Assembly (NCBI GenBank): GCA_029851415.1
Contig: CM056744.1
Coordinates: forward strand, 70,488,172-70,552,171
From: Eretmocerus hayati
Lineage: Eukaryota; Arthropoda; Insecta; Hymenoptera; Aphelinidae
Length of the DNA: 64,000 nt
Direction: 5' to 3'
In this document: piece after piece, positions 11,735 to 24,148 of the stretch
How the letters are laid out: every line of letters begins with the position of its first letter
How positions within the stretch are numbered: position 1 is the first letter of the stretch
Notes under the pieces: model-generated
What the model was told of the DNA's origin: nothing
The model's input: the letters and a program-made list of their open reading frames with translations, nothing else
Database searches by the model: none
Position numbers and translations under genes: made by a program

Positions 11735-13702
11735 TCGTCTCAATTTGAAGAAGAAGAAAGTTGCTCTATGACCCTTTGAACCGGAGTTACCGGTTTCCCT
11801 TCAAACATCCATATTGAATAAACAATTGGAAATTGAAAGCCCTTACTCCGGGGAATGGTAAAGAAATGTCCGAAATTTACTACGAAAAATATTCGGTTTA
11901 CAGACCTCCACTTCTTCTCTTCTTGCCGGCAAGTGAAAGTTGGTGTCCAATTTCGATCGGGTGGAAAGCGCTGAAAGGGGCGTGGTGGGGATACTCCCGT
12001 GACGGTAGGCCACAGCTCCGCAGAAACCGAGACGCGACCTCCAAACTCGAGCGCGCGGAGTTTTTTACTTTTCATTCGGGTTCTGCTGAATCAATTCTCG
12101 CCATTTCTTTTCAAAATGGGGTAGCTCGTCAAAAAATAAAACACATTGGCCCATATTTTGAGAAGATTAGATGCTCAGATCCTCTTCTATATAGTTCGGG
12201 CACTGGGGAGGGGGGGTGTCTGAGTAGGCAACTGTGTAAGGAGTTTTCGAAGGATTTTTTCATGTTTTTCGAGGAGCTGAATCGATTGCTTCGGGTCACT
12301 AGCCCGAGAAATCCGAAGTCTTTTTGTTGTCAACAATTGTTCGTCCAAAATTATGGTGTTTCGCGGATAAGTCGAGGAATATGCAGTTTGGTGGAAAATT
12401 CTCTTGGACAAAAGTTGTAGAGCACAAAATTCCCTAGAAGGAAGGTTGTCTTAAGTTTACGGGATGATAACATTTGGGCCGGGAAATGCGCGAAAACGTT
12501 TCCGCGCGTTTGATATGGGCTTATACGGGATGACCGACGCTGACGGGACGCTACTAATCTTGCTGCCACTTTGACTACGTTTTGATGACAGCTTTGAGAC
12601 TCGCATTCAGAATTGAATCTCATCTCCTTCAATATGCACTTGGTTGCCTAGCTGGTCATAAATTGCTATGTGTCATAACATAGCTCAAATGGGGTACTAC
12701 CATTCGACTCCATACTGAACGTGCAGCTCTTGCCAGATGAAAATTCCCTATTGCAGGAGTTAGGCTATGGCACATGTCAATCTATGACTAGCTGGGCAAC
12801 CGAGTGCATCTTGACCAAGATGGAATTCAATTCCAAATGCGAGTTTCAAAGCTGTATTCGAAACGTAGTCAAAGTGGCAGCAAGCTTAGGAGCGCCCCGT
12901 CGAACGTCCCGTATAAGCCTATATCAAACGCGCGGGAACGTTTCCGCGCATTTCCTGGCCCAGGTTTGAGTTTTCCGGGAAATTTGAGACGACCTCTCCT
13001 CTAGAAAAGTCTGTGCTCAACAACTTTGGTTCAATCGAATTTCCCACCAAACTGCATATTTCCTGACTTTTCTGCAAAAAACCATCATTCCTCACGAAGA
13101 ACCGTTAACAACAAAAAAACTCTGGATTTTTCGGGCTAGTGACCTGGAGCGATCGATTCAACCCCTCAGAACACATAAGAAAACTCTTCGAATTTCTCGT
13201 AGCAGTTGCCTACTTAGACCCCCTTCCCCCCTCTCCAGCGCTCAAACTATATAGACAAGAAACTGAGCATCCAATCTTCCCAAAATATGGGCCAATGTGT
13301 TTTCTTTTACGAGCATCCCCATTTTTAAGCAAGAATGGTGAAAATTGATTCAGTGAAACCCGGAATATAGTAAAAAAATCCGCGCGCTCGAGTTTGAAGG
13401 TCGCGTCTCGGTTTCTGTGGAACTGCGGCCCACCGTCGCGGGAGTACCCCCACCACGCCCCCTCTCGGCACTTTCCAACAGATAAAAATTGGACACCAGC
13501 TTTTACTTGCCGCCAAGAAGAGAGAATTCGAGGTATGTTTACCAAATATTTTTTATAGTAAATTTCAGACATCTCTTCACGATTTCCCAGAGCAAGAGCT
13601 CTCAATTTTCAATTGTCTACTCGAGAGCGATTTTTAAAGAAAAATCGGTAACTTTGGTACAGAGGGTCGTAGATCAACGTTTTTCCCTTCAAATTCAGAC
13701 AA
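11735..13702. mobile_element. Fold-back element 1 (long inverted repeat)
   Basis: Two arms of about 950 bp in inverted orientation meet near 12705 with almost no spacer. The left arm reads GAAATTTACTACGAAAA at about 11872-11890 and CGTGGTGGGG at about 11980; the right arm carries the same text reversed near 13540-13580 and 13445. The matching open frames in the two arms (11833-12420 plus, 13210-13605 minus) result from this symmetry and contain stops and indels relative to each other. Outer ends align at TCAATTTGAAG / CTTCAAATTCAG. No transposase seen, no clear target duplication. Confidence 0.82.
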
Positions 13703-15161
13703 AATCAATGCTATACGATGCAAGAATATATACATCAATATCCGGTATATTCGCGGCCTGACATGCGAAAAAAGAATGCAATTTCTCGATTTTTATGAAC
13801 AAATGGCTCCAGGGCAAAATTCCAAGATGAAATTGCCCAGTTTGATTATTGCAAGTGATGGGAGAGGGTTCCAGCAAACTCGTTGCTTTTGGGGAACATT
13901 TTTGGTCCAGTCAAAAATTTTTGGCATATGAACAAATTTGCCACAGGTAGGCTGGTCATGGATGGATTGATTTGGCGATTTTTTCCAAGATGGTAGTCTA
14001 CAAGGACAACATTTTCCATGCAACCACGCATCGATTGGATAAGTTTCATCAAAATGAAAAATAAAATAAAATTCTGTCGTTTCTTCCTCCTTGTTGCTAT
14101 CTTGAGCGGATAAGATACTAGATAGGAACATGATCTTTGTTTTGAATATTGGAAGGATTTGATTGCCTACATCATGCAATGAGCATGAATTTTTCAAATC
14201 TCATAATGACAGAGCTACGTGCAAAATAATGGAAAGGCACCGAAAATCGGGCTATTTGTTGGTTGTAATTTTTTGCCGCGGTGAAAAATTGTTCGCTTCA
14301 TGAAATTATCACTTTATAGGGTATCCCGGACCGAAAAAAAATAGAGAACACACTTTCCATTTTTTTTCAGGACGTTCGACTAGATTTACTGGCCTAAGGC
14401 CTTACTTCCCGATCTCGGAAAATTTTCCTGACACGAAATGTATGAATGATAACACTATCAAAATCTCCCCGAAAAACTCCAACCAGCTGCTTGAATCTTC
14501 TGATTCAACGCTATGAGTTTTTCAAAAACATGGTGATCACAAAAAAAGAAATTCTTCGTCCTCTCCAAAATAGAAGCATGTACATACTTTATTGTCGAGC
14601 GAATGTATTCCTGGATTCTCAGAGGTTTCTCAGAATGTTGTCAATCAGAATAATCACAATCGTCGGTTTCTGTCCATGTTAACTGTAGAAGAATGAGTGG
14701 AGGAATTAACAACAAATTGCCCTCTTTGACAACAAGTGGCTCGCTTATCGGCAGGTGGCCCAAATAAACAGCAATTGGCCCGCTCTAGAGACGATATTCG
14801 AAAATTGGTAGTTGGATGATCAGATTAATCCGACTGCACCAAACGAACTACTATGTATACCAGAGTCAAAAAAACATCACGAGACGCACAGAGCGCGAAG
14901 GAAAACATCCCCGAACGGTGTATATCAATGCATATCACCCTCTGCAATAGCTGATTCAATCAGTGAAAATCGGTCCACGTTAGCTGATGGAATCAGCAAT
15001 AACTAGCTGATCCTCAGCTGCCCTAGCTGATTTGCGCTGAGAGAGTGTACTACTCTCTCCTTGACGCCTGGAATGTCAGTGGCTGTCGGGGTCCTATTTC
15101 GATCGCAAGAACTGATCAACCCTCCCCGCTCCCTGTTCCCTCCCGATTCTCATGATCAAAG
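13703..15161. other. No gene recognised
   Basis: Mostly AT-rich. Short repeats of AGCTGAT lie between 14950 and 15040. Just before 15162 is a pyrimidine-rich tract (about 15118-15150) that I read as the 3' end of an intron. Confidence 0.45.
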
Positions 15162-15429
15162 GAACTATATGATGAGACCTCGTACAATTGTTCTCATGGA
15201 GTATTCCTGATGGATGATTCTGTTAGAAACAAATATAAGCTATTGAATTCATCCTTCTTAGGCCAACCTGTAGACAACTGTATGATTTATCTCGTCGATG
15301 AATCTCTCAATTTAGTTGAGGCTGGAGAGATAGGGGAGATGTTGGTTGCTGGACAGAATTTGTCCAGAGGATACATTTCTGGCGATCCGGCCTCTCGTTT
15401 TATGGATAATCCGTTCCAACAACATCAAG
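15162..15429 (+). CDS. Internal exon of an NRPS-like adenylation-domain gene (ebony-like)
   Basis: An 89-codon exon between a polypyrimidine tract with acceptor (AAAG, ends 15161) and a good donor (CAAG|GTTAGT, intron starts 15430). It encodes part of an ATP-dependent adenylate-forming domain: LGQPVDNCMIYLVDE, then GEIGEMLVAGQNLSRGYISG, then DPASRFMDNPF. GE....G..L.RGY is core motif A6 of NRPS adenylation domains, and the D..RF..NP ending recalls the insect Ebony beta-alanyl-amine synthetase. Preceding codons (ELYDETSYNC) fall where an A5 motif would be. No neighbouring exon was recognised in the window, so it is either one exon of a gene with long repeat-filled introns or an orphan fragment. 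The specific assignment to ebony is inference. Confidence 0.68.
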
Positions 15430-17049
15430 GTTAGTCACTCTCGAGGAAAACTTTTACGTAATCCAATCACTCAAACTTGAACTTTCATCACTGCGTGAGA
15501 TACTCAACACTTTTTTCCCCACAATGGTTTCACCGGAACATATCATACATACTCAAGGATTGCACGAGGGAAACGCATGATGACCCATACGCCTTTCGTC
15601 CCACCTCCTTCTGCATTTTCCTGATCTCTATGAATGATCTCGCGGAAGTACTTGGATGATATATTCATATACTTCCACGCTTCTATCTCTCGAAATCTTT
15701 CGGGGATATAATCAAATATCAGACTTAGTGACGAATAGATAGTGTAAAGTGAATCAGAATAGAGAGCAAGGATCACTTTCAGCGGATCATGAGCCAGCCA
15801 ACTATAAAGGAGTATCGTGAGTCGGACTCGAGCGATCACACACCTAGTCCCTCTCGAATTGTTTTCTTTTCCCTCTCTCTTCCTCTTCTCTACCTCTCAT
15901 TCGCCACGGCTCGACAACCAAAGTAACTCGTTTATAGTATAAAATATACCAACCGTATCTATTCCTTATACAAATAAAACTCAAATAAAGCTTAGGTACT
16001 TAACCTAACTACGCCGGTGTAGTTACTTGCCCTCAAGGAATCCAGACTGTTTATGCACGCGGCACCCTCCCCCGATCCGGTGCTGACGTGAACATATCCG
16101 TACGGGTATCCATCAGAAACAATCCCGAACTTCCCTGGCTTTATTTCCACTGCACCGGTCTCTACTCTCAGTTATCTACCGGAAATAGGGTGGTAGTAGC
16201 TCTGCTAAGTTAAATTTTGCCTTATCTTTCAAGGAAGATTAGGGTAGAAACCTAACAAAATCGCTTCCCGTTCAAGTTGGATGAATAATACTGAGTCTTC
16301 TCTCATTTTGGCGCTATTCAGCTAGGCACCAGCGTATGGGTCTAGAAGGCTCCTCCAGGGAAAAGAATTCGGATTCCACTATCGGAAAGCCACAACTATC
16401 CCCCCTGCAATTTCCCAATATTGCTCGTTTTGAACGAGTAATTATTCATTTTCTATCAGATAATGAATTATAACAAGATTATTTTTGGTCCAAAACGTGT
16501 TTCGTGAGACTGTGCGTCGCCACGAAAGCCATCGACGAATGAGAGCGACGAGTACTCTGTGCATTAGGGTGGTTCTTATTTCCCAAACTCTCTCTTTCGA
16601 CTTCCTCCACGGTTTTCTCGCACCCTTTCAACTAGAAAATAGAGTTTTAACCGCAAGGGAGTCGAAAAAAAGATCTAACTGATCCGCCAGAGCGATTTTT
16701 GAATCAAATACCTTACCCAGTTAATGGCCTTTCCTGCGCATAAGCATAATTGTATGCTCGTGAAAGTATTTTCGAACGATAGCAGGCAGAATTTCCTTCA
16801 AAGTAACTCCCTGATAGGGTCAATTTGACGCATTTTAACTAGAGTTATGACTGTTTTTGGGGAGTGAACGAGACCAAGCTGTCAAAGACGCTCGCAAAGA
16901 CGGCCGTTATTCGACACAGATTCGACACATTGGACTCTCCCACTTCCGAAAAACTGTAACTGAGGGATTTTCCGGGGATGTTAGGATCAAGGTTTAGGTC
17001 TCGAAAGGACTCGAATCACTTGTCAGAAAAGTCAATATATTGCAGGGCA
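15430..17049. other. No gene recognised (possible intron)
   Basis: Follows the donor at 15430. Contains a CA/CT-rich stretch near 15840-15900 and no recognisable frame or repeat copy. Confidence 0.4.
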
Positions 17050-17360
17050 TTCCGAGAAACGAAACGAAACGATGAAATTTCATTATGTTTCGTTTCGTTT
17101 CTGGGAACGAAACGATTCTAAGTCCCGCTTTTGTCACGTTTCACACGAGAGAAACGAAACGAATATGACAAATAATAACGTTATTAGATAACGAAACGAT
17201 ATTATGAAACTTTCGTTTCGTTTCGGTTTTCTGTGAGTCTTAGGGGTTTGGTTTCGTTTCGTTTCGTTTCTTCCGTAACGAAACTAAACTCGCCTCAATT
17301 TCGTTTCGGTAGAGAATAACGAGAATGTAACGAAATTCAAAGAGTCCCGTTTCGTTTCAT
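17050..17360. repeat. Patch of iterated ACGAAAC / GTTTCGT motifs
   Basis: Runs such as GTTTCGTTTCGTTTC and AACGAAACGAAACGATG occur repeatedly in both orientations over about 300 bp, directly before the GA microsatellite. Related in style to the 6510-6890 patch. Confidence 0.6.
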
Positions 17361-17394
17361 GCTACGCTTAAGGATTAATATGAGAATTCCGTTT

Positions 17395-17396
<2 letters not shown>

Positions 17397-17442
<46 letters not shown>
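17397..17442. repeat. (GA)23 microsatellite
   Basis: Uninterrupted GA dinucleotide run. Confidence 0.97.
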
Positions 17443-17445
<3 letters not shown>

Positions 17446-17486
17446 CGATTAAACAGAAGAGGTCCAAATGGTTCCAGGAGGAATAT

Positions 17487-17931
17487 GATGATTGATTGAT
17501 TGATTGATTGATATAATTCATTCACCCGGGGACAATACGTCCCAAGGGGCACAAAAATGATACAGGAGTATGTTACATATGGTATAAAACATAAAATCTT
17601 AAGACTACGAATAAAATAAGCGATAATAAAATAAATGAACATTTGTAAAGTAAACGTAAATATTAACAAATGAATGTTAAATGCGTGTAAAGAGCGATTT
17701 GATCGATTAGTTCATCAACAGAAACAATATAACAATTAAGCGTTCGATCGATCAGAAGGTCTCCTCATGAAAATACATAGGACATCAATCATCTTGGTTA
17801 CAGTCAAGACTGGTAAAATAACGGATCAGGTGACTTTTGAAAACATCTAAACTAGTGGAGTCTCGTAGCAAATCAGAGAGAAAACGTGGTAATTTATTCC
17901 AAAATTTTGAAGCTGAGACATTAAATGAGTG
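17487..17931 (-). pseudogene. LINE 3' end: reverse-transcriptase C-terminus, 3' UTR and TCAA tail
   Basis: On the minus strand, 17931-17785 encodes the typical C-terminal end of a non-LTR retrotransposon ORF: SFNVSASKFWNKLPRFLSD, then LLRDSTSLDVFKSHLIRYF, and a stop at 17785-17787. This LWN-LP...FK-HL pattern is common to CR1/L2/Crack-type LINEs. About 270 bp of 3' UTR follows and ends in a short (TCAA)n tail (plus strand TTGA repeats, 17487-17512), as in those clades. The rest of the element is absent, consistent with 5' truncation on insertion. The clade is inferred. Confidence 0.8.
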
Positions 17932-18059
17932 TTAAATAATTAAATGACTATAAATGATGGACTGAAGAGGAAAGGAAGAAGAGAGAAGATCGAAGATCGA
18001 AGAAAGAAGAATGAAGAGATGGAAGAAGATCGAAGAAGGGGAAACAACACCTGCGAGTC

Positions 18060-18330
18060 ATGAGAAGAGAGACGCTCGATCCTGAGCGCGAGACGCCGCC
18101 GGCCCTGAAGTAATGCTCACGCAGTGCCGGGGCCGGATTGGTGAGTTGGTGGATCTCTCCCTTGTCCAATGGCCGGCGCCAACGGAGAAGGAAGAGAGGG
18201 CTTACCCGGTTCAGATGGCCGTATCGATGCGGATTCCAGCCCGGGACTGTTGGGGAGGTGCTGGCAAGCCGTGTTCGGCTGACCGGTGCCTCTCCTTCGT
18301 ACGTCGCAGCGTATTTGCCCTACAACCACC
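18060..18330. other. GC-rich island, unassigned
   Basis: Markedly more GC-rich than its surroundings, with overlapping open frames on both strands (for example 18138-18449 plus, 18117-18329 minus). None matches a family I recognise. The base composition suggests transferred or repeat-derived sequence. Confidence 0.35.
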
Positions 18331-21300
18331 TTAAAAAAAATAAAAAAAGAGAGAGAACGATTCTCTATCCTCTCTTGATTTTTTTAAAAGTCGTTCGCGC
18401 CAATTCTCCTATGTGTTCAGAATCGAGACAAAAGCGAAAAAGAACATAAAAAATGGAATATGACGATGTCGAGAATTATCATTTCCATCTCAAACTGATC
18501 TGCTCGGCCAAATCATCCAGTTGCCATGTCTTGTAAGTATGGTGTACTTCGGATAAGCTCATGAGCTACAGTGCTCATTTGAGACAGTACAGAGCATCCT
18601 AAAGAAATGATGACACGTTTCACTCTTCCGAAAAGGAGCACTTTGGTTGCTACCATGGGGATTCGAGTATGACTCTGGATTCACAGTCGTGCTCCAGCTA
18701 ATAAAACTCAGCTCCGGCGGTAGTTCCTCGAATTGTATTCGAAAAAATTCACAAATTTTACTCCACTGGGTTGCCCATCATCAATCTCGGGGCAACAGTC
18801 TGCAAATGAAATAGTCTTTTGTTTCGGATGCGACTTCAATTGGGAATTGATCAAGACCTCCGCAATTCAATACATTCTCTAGGAACAGGACGTTAGATTT
18901 GTCATAATTGGAGTGGCTTGAATCGATCTTGGAGGACTATCCAAGTATTAGCCAATGGGGACGATTCAAGTTTATTTACAAGTTGTTAGATTTTTCAATT
19001 CAAATCGTATCTCAAGTCGGAGAAGTAATGAGCTAATTACCCTAATTTGTCGTAAAAGTTTGATGCGGCTATACGCCATCCCAGATATCGATACCTGTCG
19101 ATGGGCAACCAAGGTATGAATGAATAAGTAGCGAACAGGAGTTTTCTTGATCGTGTTTCTTTGCAATCCCACTTTGACTACTCGTCAACTGAATAAAAAT
19201 GCAATAACTGGCTCAGAACAAATTTATGAGTTGCCTATATCGCATACGTTAAGCGGAACGTGCGAAGCTTGAATCTTGAATGGAATATTATCATTTATCC
19301 ACAGGATTCGAACATGTATCTCAAGCAGAAAGAAGCGGCCAAGATAATCTTTGCATCAAGAATTATAGAATTCCATTGTTGAAAGGATGAAATCGGACAG
19401 TTCTGTGCAAAGTGTGGACTTAAATGAGCGAAAAAGAGCTTTCGGTGCACCAACAAGTGACCGCGAATTAATGATGATCCGGCCCTCAACAAATTTCCTA
19501 AGAGCCGAATAGTAGAAGAGAGCGAATAAAAAAGGGTCGGTTGATCTGGCTGAGGGATAGGATCATGCTTGGAGTCCCGACCTCCAAAAATGACACGAGC
19601 TTTGAAGGGGGCCAAATAATATCCAACTTGCGGTCTATCCTCGGGTCTATCTTTTGAACACCGAGCAAAACTATTTGGAACAGTGAATTCGGTAGTTTTC
19701 GCAAAATCCAATGACGCTTACTTCGAAATAATCAATTCCCAGACTTGCTAGGATTAGCGCATTTTTTGATTCTTAACAAGCCACTCTGGCTCTTTTTGTT
19801 GGCGAGGGCACTCTGCAGTTCAGAGAGCACATGAGTCAATTATAACATCATATTCAAGGAAAACACAAGCTTTTCATTCAAGTCATAGTAGGATATCAAT
19901 TGAATTATCTTGAAGTCGGTTATCACATCCTCCTCCAGTCGCCGCGCAATCAAAGATGGATTCCGAAAAGACGCAAGCAAGGAAGATCTATCAGCCATTC
20001 ATTTGTTTATGACTCGGATGTTCATCGTCAGTCACAGATCTACCATATCTCATATGACTGACTCAACACTCTTCGAAAGCAAGTCATGGCTCGGTGAGAG
20101 TAACGATTTTTTCTGGCTAAACATACGATTTGAAGCTGTTTTGATTACGAGATATTCGTATCTTCCCAATGTTCTAAGAACGAGATGAAAAGTCTCTGCA
20201 TTACCTGCTAAACATTGGCCAGTGAGATAAGTCACACGAAATTCCTTCAAAAATCGAAATTCTCGAAGTACAGGTAGGTATACCATAATGACTCACGAAA
20301 GCTCATTTAGGGCACCACAATGAGAGACAAATCTAATGGCCTCCGCAGCTGTGACTGGCTATTGATCTGCTGTCCCGTATCTTCCTCAGTTCATCGAAAA
20401 GCGTCATAAACCACGTTGTTTGTATGAACTCACTTATTTGCAGCATACTCCATCCAACTGTATTATGAGCTGCAGTAACTACTTTTATCAGAGTGGTGAG
20501 ACAATGGAAAGCCTGGAGCAGAAATGAGTGTTCGCTGAGGTGAATCCAGGGTAATAAATCAAGACTTGGCGTGACCGTGCTCTGAGTCGAATGCATTGAA
20601 AGTTCAATTGCAAACTTTGCTTCAGTTTTTTAACATCACCACCAGCATGGTTGTATTTCACCTCATCTCTGGGTTTTCGGTGACGACTCACGAGCTCCAA
20701 GGACTCTCAATTAAGCATCCTAAGAAAGGTTCTTTCAATGTAATCAATGAGAATCTATGATTATACAGAGAAAACAAAACTGGTCAAGGAGACGGAAAAT
20801 GATCCTTCCGAGGATCTTCCTTATTCAAGATGTAGGTACTCCATCCCAAAAAACAAGAAATGATATTGATGTCTTCAATTAGTTCCTTTGCATATTCTTT
20901 CGATTCGTTTCCGACACTTTGAAGAACTGAAAGAAATTATGTAAGCCACTGGAGAGCCACTCCCGTTCCCGCCACTGATTTCACGAGAGTATGGAAATCG
21001 TATTATTCAGTAAACTGCCAAGATCCTAAGTTTGGCTTGAGAGGATGGTGATTTTCGACATTGGACAGGTCTACAGTTAGGAAAGCATGCGAAAAAATTC
21101 AGGGTCTAGTCTGACAAAATCTAAAGGAATTAGAATTCTTCCAAGATACAGCTCATGATGCCAAATCACTTGATCATTATGGAAGAGTTATCTCAACATG
21201 CGTACCAGATGTGTTTCTTGCAATTTTCTGGAGGGTTTTGGATCTTCCATGCTTTGGCCACTCCCAAAACACTTTTCTCTACGTTTATACGCGTGGTTCC

Positions 21301-22573
21301 GCGAGTTTGAGAGTAGCTCCAATCGAGAGCTGGAAGAGTTTTCCTTGTACAAACCACTTCAATCCTCAATCCCATCGACTGAAGTCAAAGATACATGATT
21401 CCCTAATTATTGAGATTATTCAAGTCACGAACGAGAAGTAATGCAGGGAAATGGCTTGGCACAAGGTTCAGCTCCAGATTCAGTCATTCTGCGGCTGTCT
21501 CACTCTCACAAGTCTTCCCTGAATTCAAATCGTGATAAGCTACAAATTAGGGTGTTCTGCATCCGGAAAAATCCTCAAGTTTCAATCGAATTCATTTCCA
21601 GATACGTGTTATCACGCACATGGGCAGAAAACACTGTTCCTGGTTGTTCAGACTATAAAAACTTCAGAAATTCTCAAAGAAGAGCACAAACAAGTTTAGA
21701 ACTGAATTTCTCATGGGAATCGTGCAGCTTTGCATATGAAATCACGTTTCAACTATTTGATAAAAAAGAAAATGGTATTTTGAGATAATCAATTTTGCTT
21801 GATGTCCCCGGATCCAGGCTGTTATGGGACTGAAATGGCGAACAAGATGTTTCAAAAGTATTTTTCATGGACTCTTTTGAGTTCTCTTGAATTAGTCCGA
21901 CGTCCCTTTGACAAAAAAAGATAAAAAATTTCATGTTCTCGTTAGATTAAAACGATGATATGGCGAAAGAGGACAAGCTTTCCAAGCCTTTGGAAAACTT
22001 TAGAGGTAATCCTGAGACGGAGAAAATCCATATCATGAATCATACAATTGAATGAAAATGATGAAAAAACTAGTTCGAGACTTCACTCCTTTTCTTGTGT
22101 CGTTCTCGAATTGAATTCCCCGTGTCCAAATATCGAAAGTGTGAAACTTTTTGATAATGTTATTTCGCAAAGTACAAAATAGGATGTTCTCTTCAGAATG
22201 CAAACACATCCAAATCAGAAATAATATCCCCATTCTGGGCAAGAGATACCCTGAAATGGTAAAATAGAAGTGATTGAGTAATCGAAGATACACGGAATTT
22301 CGAAGAGGACGGATCTCCTTCCATCCATAAGAATTCTTCTTAGTCATGAGAAGATCCTGAATTGAAAGCTATGCTGGCCTAAATCTCTATCTTGCTCGTA
22401 ATGGCTACTCAGGCGGTATCCGAGAATATTAATCTCCCAATAATCTAGACTTTTGTTTCGTGGTTTTTCTCTCACCTTTGTTCTCGATTATTTATCTCAA
22501 CATGGAGTCTTGAAGAAGAAGAGAGTCTTACAAATGAGAGGACGGGTATGGGGATACCTCTCTTATTAGTCTT
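18331..22573. other. No gene recognised
   Basis: Long AT-rich stretch. The largest open frames (19295-19711 minus, 21441-21788 plus) have no recognisable domain and no support from splice signals or repeats. Confidence 0.4.
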
Positions 22574-22820
22574 AGGGTGATGACAGACAACCCACTACGG
22601 CACCAATCTCACGACCTGACATCGCCCGATACAACACGGAATTCATTCCGGCGAACCCAACCATCAATGAGTTTGATTTTCATAATCCACGACTGGTACT
22701 GTAAGAATGAATCCAATTTATTCATGATTGAGTTCACCGGAATGAATTCCCTGTCGGATCGTGTCGGGCAGTGTTGTGTCGTGAGATTCGTGTCGTAGCG
22801 GGTTGTCTGTCATCACTTTT
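22574..22820. mobile_element. Palindromic MITE, copy 1
   Basis: Terminal inverted repeats AGGGTGATGACAGACAACCC and its near complement at the right end (GGGTTGTCTGTCATCAC), followed inward by CTACGGCACC / GTGTCGTAGC. A second copy with the same ends lies at 59627-59891. No coding capacity. Target duplication not resolved. Confidence 0.8.
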
Positions 22821-23084
22821 ACAGTGAGTCTCGTTAATCTGGTGAATATTGTGCCGTGGTCTACATTCGAGACTCCGAGACTATATCGTACAGCGAGAAA
22901 ATGCATAGCCCATTACTTAATTACCTGCGAAATTACTTGATCTGTGGACGTCACGTATGTCCATAGAGAATTTTTCAAGTCTAGATGATATAGACTAGGT
23001 AAATAAAGTTAATCAAAATCTCAAGGTTGTTGTTTTGAGTGAATGGTTACTCCAGAAACAGCAATATATTATCAGAGATTGGCA

Positions 23085-23775
23085 TTTCCATCAAGCAGTT
23101 GACCAGGTTTTGAGGGAATTCGAAGGCCTCTTTCACGTAGAACATCTCGTTTCATGATTCACAAAATGAGATATTGGGGCAATGATTGCTATCTGCAGCG
23201 CATCTCTCGCTCGATCTCTCGTTTACAAAAATTTACCATGTCATCCTTTTACTTTAATGAGCTACCCCCATAAACGTATCGTCAACTCTTTTGGTCTATT
23301 TATCAACTCATCAAAAAAGCCACAGATGGATAACTTCTATTCCACAACTTGATTTTTGACATGAACAAAATCATTTAGAAACTTGAATGGAAGAAATTTG
23401 ACCACTTTTGGGATCAAATCGTTCATCAAGTTGATAGCGTTACACATCACTTGCAATGCTTAAAGTGTTCCGATCTTTGCCTCTCAAGTTTCTGAATGAT
23501 CTTTCCATGTCAGTTATCAAATAGTGGAATGAAACTTGTCAATATGTGACTATTTTGATGAGTTCGAAAAAAGATGAAAAGTGTTTACGATCCGTTTATG
23601 GCGGTAACTCATTAGAGTACAGAGATGACGCGGCAAATTTTTGGAAACTGGAGATCGAGCCAGAGACGCGCTGCAAATGTCAGTTATTGTCCCAATTCCT
23701 CGCCTTGTGAATCACGAAGTGAAAAGTTCACGTGAAAGAGGCCTCGTGCTCATCGAAAATCTGTTGACAAAAGGA
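23085..23775. mobile_element. Fold-back element 2 (inverted repeat)
   Basis: Two arms of roughly 340 bp in inverted orientation meet near 23425. Landmarks: GGCCTCTTTCACGT (left, about 23125) with ACGTGAAAGAGGCC (right, about 23731), and CAGCGC.TCTC..GCTCGATCTC (left) mirrored at about 23650-23680. It ends about 190 bp before the Polinton insertion point. Confidence 0.78.
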
Positions 23776-23968
23776 TCATCGTGTGCGCGGGCGGCCGACT
23801 GCATGTCATAAATCTATTCTCAACAGATATTCAGACGCGCTGTACCGAGCGCTGTACAACAAGGCCACAATTTTGCCTCAGTCTAAGTCCGCTGATGAGC
23901 CCCTGGTGTGGTACCCCCTCCCCCTCTCCCATGCGAATCTATGGAAGGAAAACCTATTGCGCACTCTA

Positions 23969-23974
23969 TGCATT
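23969..23974. repeat. Polinton target-site duplication, left
   Basis: TGCATT immediately before the left terminal inverted repeat; the same six bases follow the right one at 44549-44554. A 6 bp duplication is characteristic of Maverick/Polinton integration. Confidence 0.95.
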
Positions 23975-24134
23975 AGTAGATAGACTATGAGCGTTCTAAT
24001 ACATCTGTATTAGAACTCTCTGAGCATTTGAATACACATCAAAACGCTCGGAGAGTTTTAATACAAATTGTATTAGAACGCCCAGAGAGTTCTACTGCAA
24101 ATTCGAACTCTAAATCGTAGAACTCTCGCCTCAT
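23975..24134. repeat. Polinton terminal inverted repeat, left
   Basis: 160 bp, six differences by eye from the reverse complement of 44389-44548. It has internal palindromes: TTCTAATAC (23994-24002) / GTATTAGAA (24007-24015) around ATCT, TTTTAATAC (24056-24064) / GTATTAGAA (24070-24078), and a larger imperfect inverted repeat pairing GTATTAGAACTCTCTGAGC with GCTCGGAGAGTTTTAATAC. Confidence 0.96.
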
Positions 24135-24148
24135 CTACTATTGAGTGA

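Noticed and set aside
11833..13605. Two similar open frames of 195 and 131 codons on opposite strands, resembling a conserved protein pair
   Set aside because: They are mirror images created by the fold-back arms, with unmatched starts and stops, and have no recognisable domain.
17337..17669. 110-codon frame with hydrophobic and Ser/Leu-repeat segments
   Set aside because: The repeat is the translated GA microsatellite and the rest is LINE 3' UTR.
18113..18449. Possible GC-rich gene
   Set aside because: Several overlapping frames in both directions with no motif; listed only as a composition anomaly.
19295..19711. 138-codon minus-strand open frame
   Set aside because: No motif, no splice context and composition like surrounding non-coding DNA.
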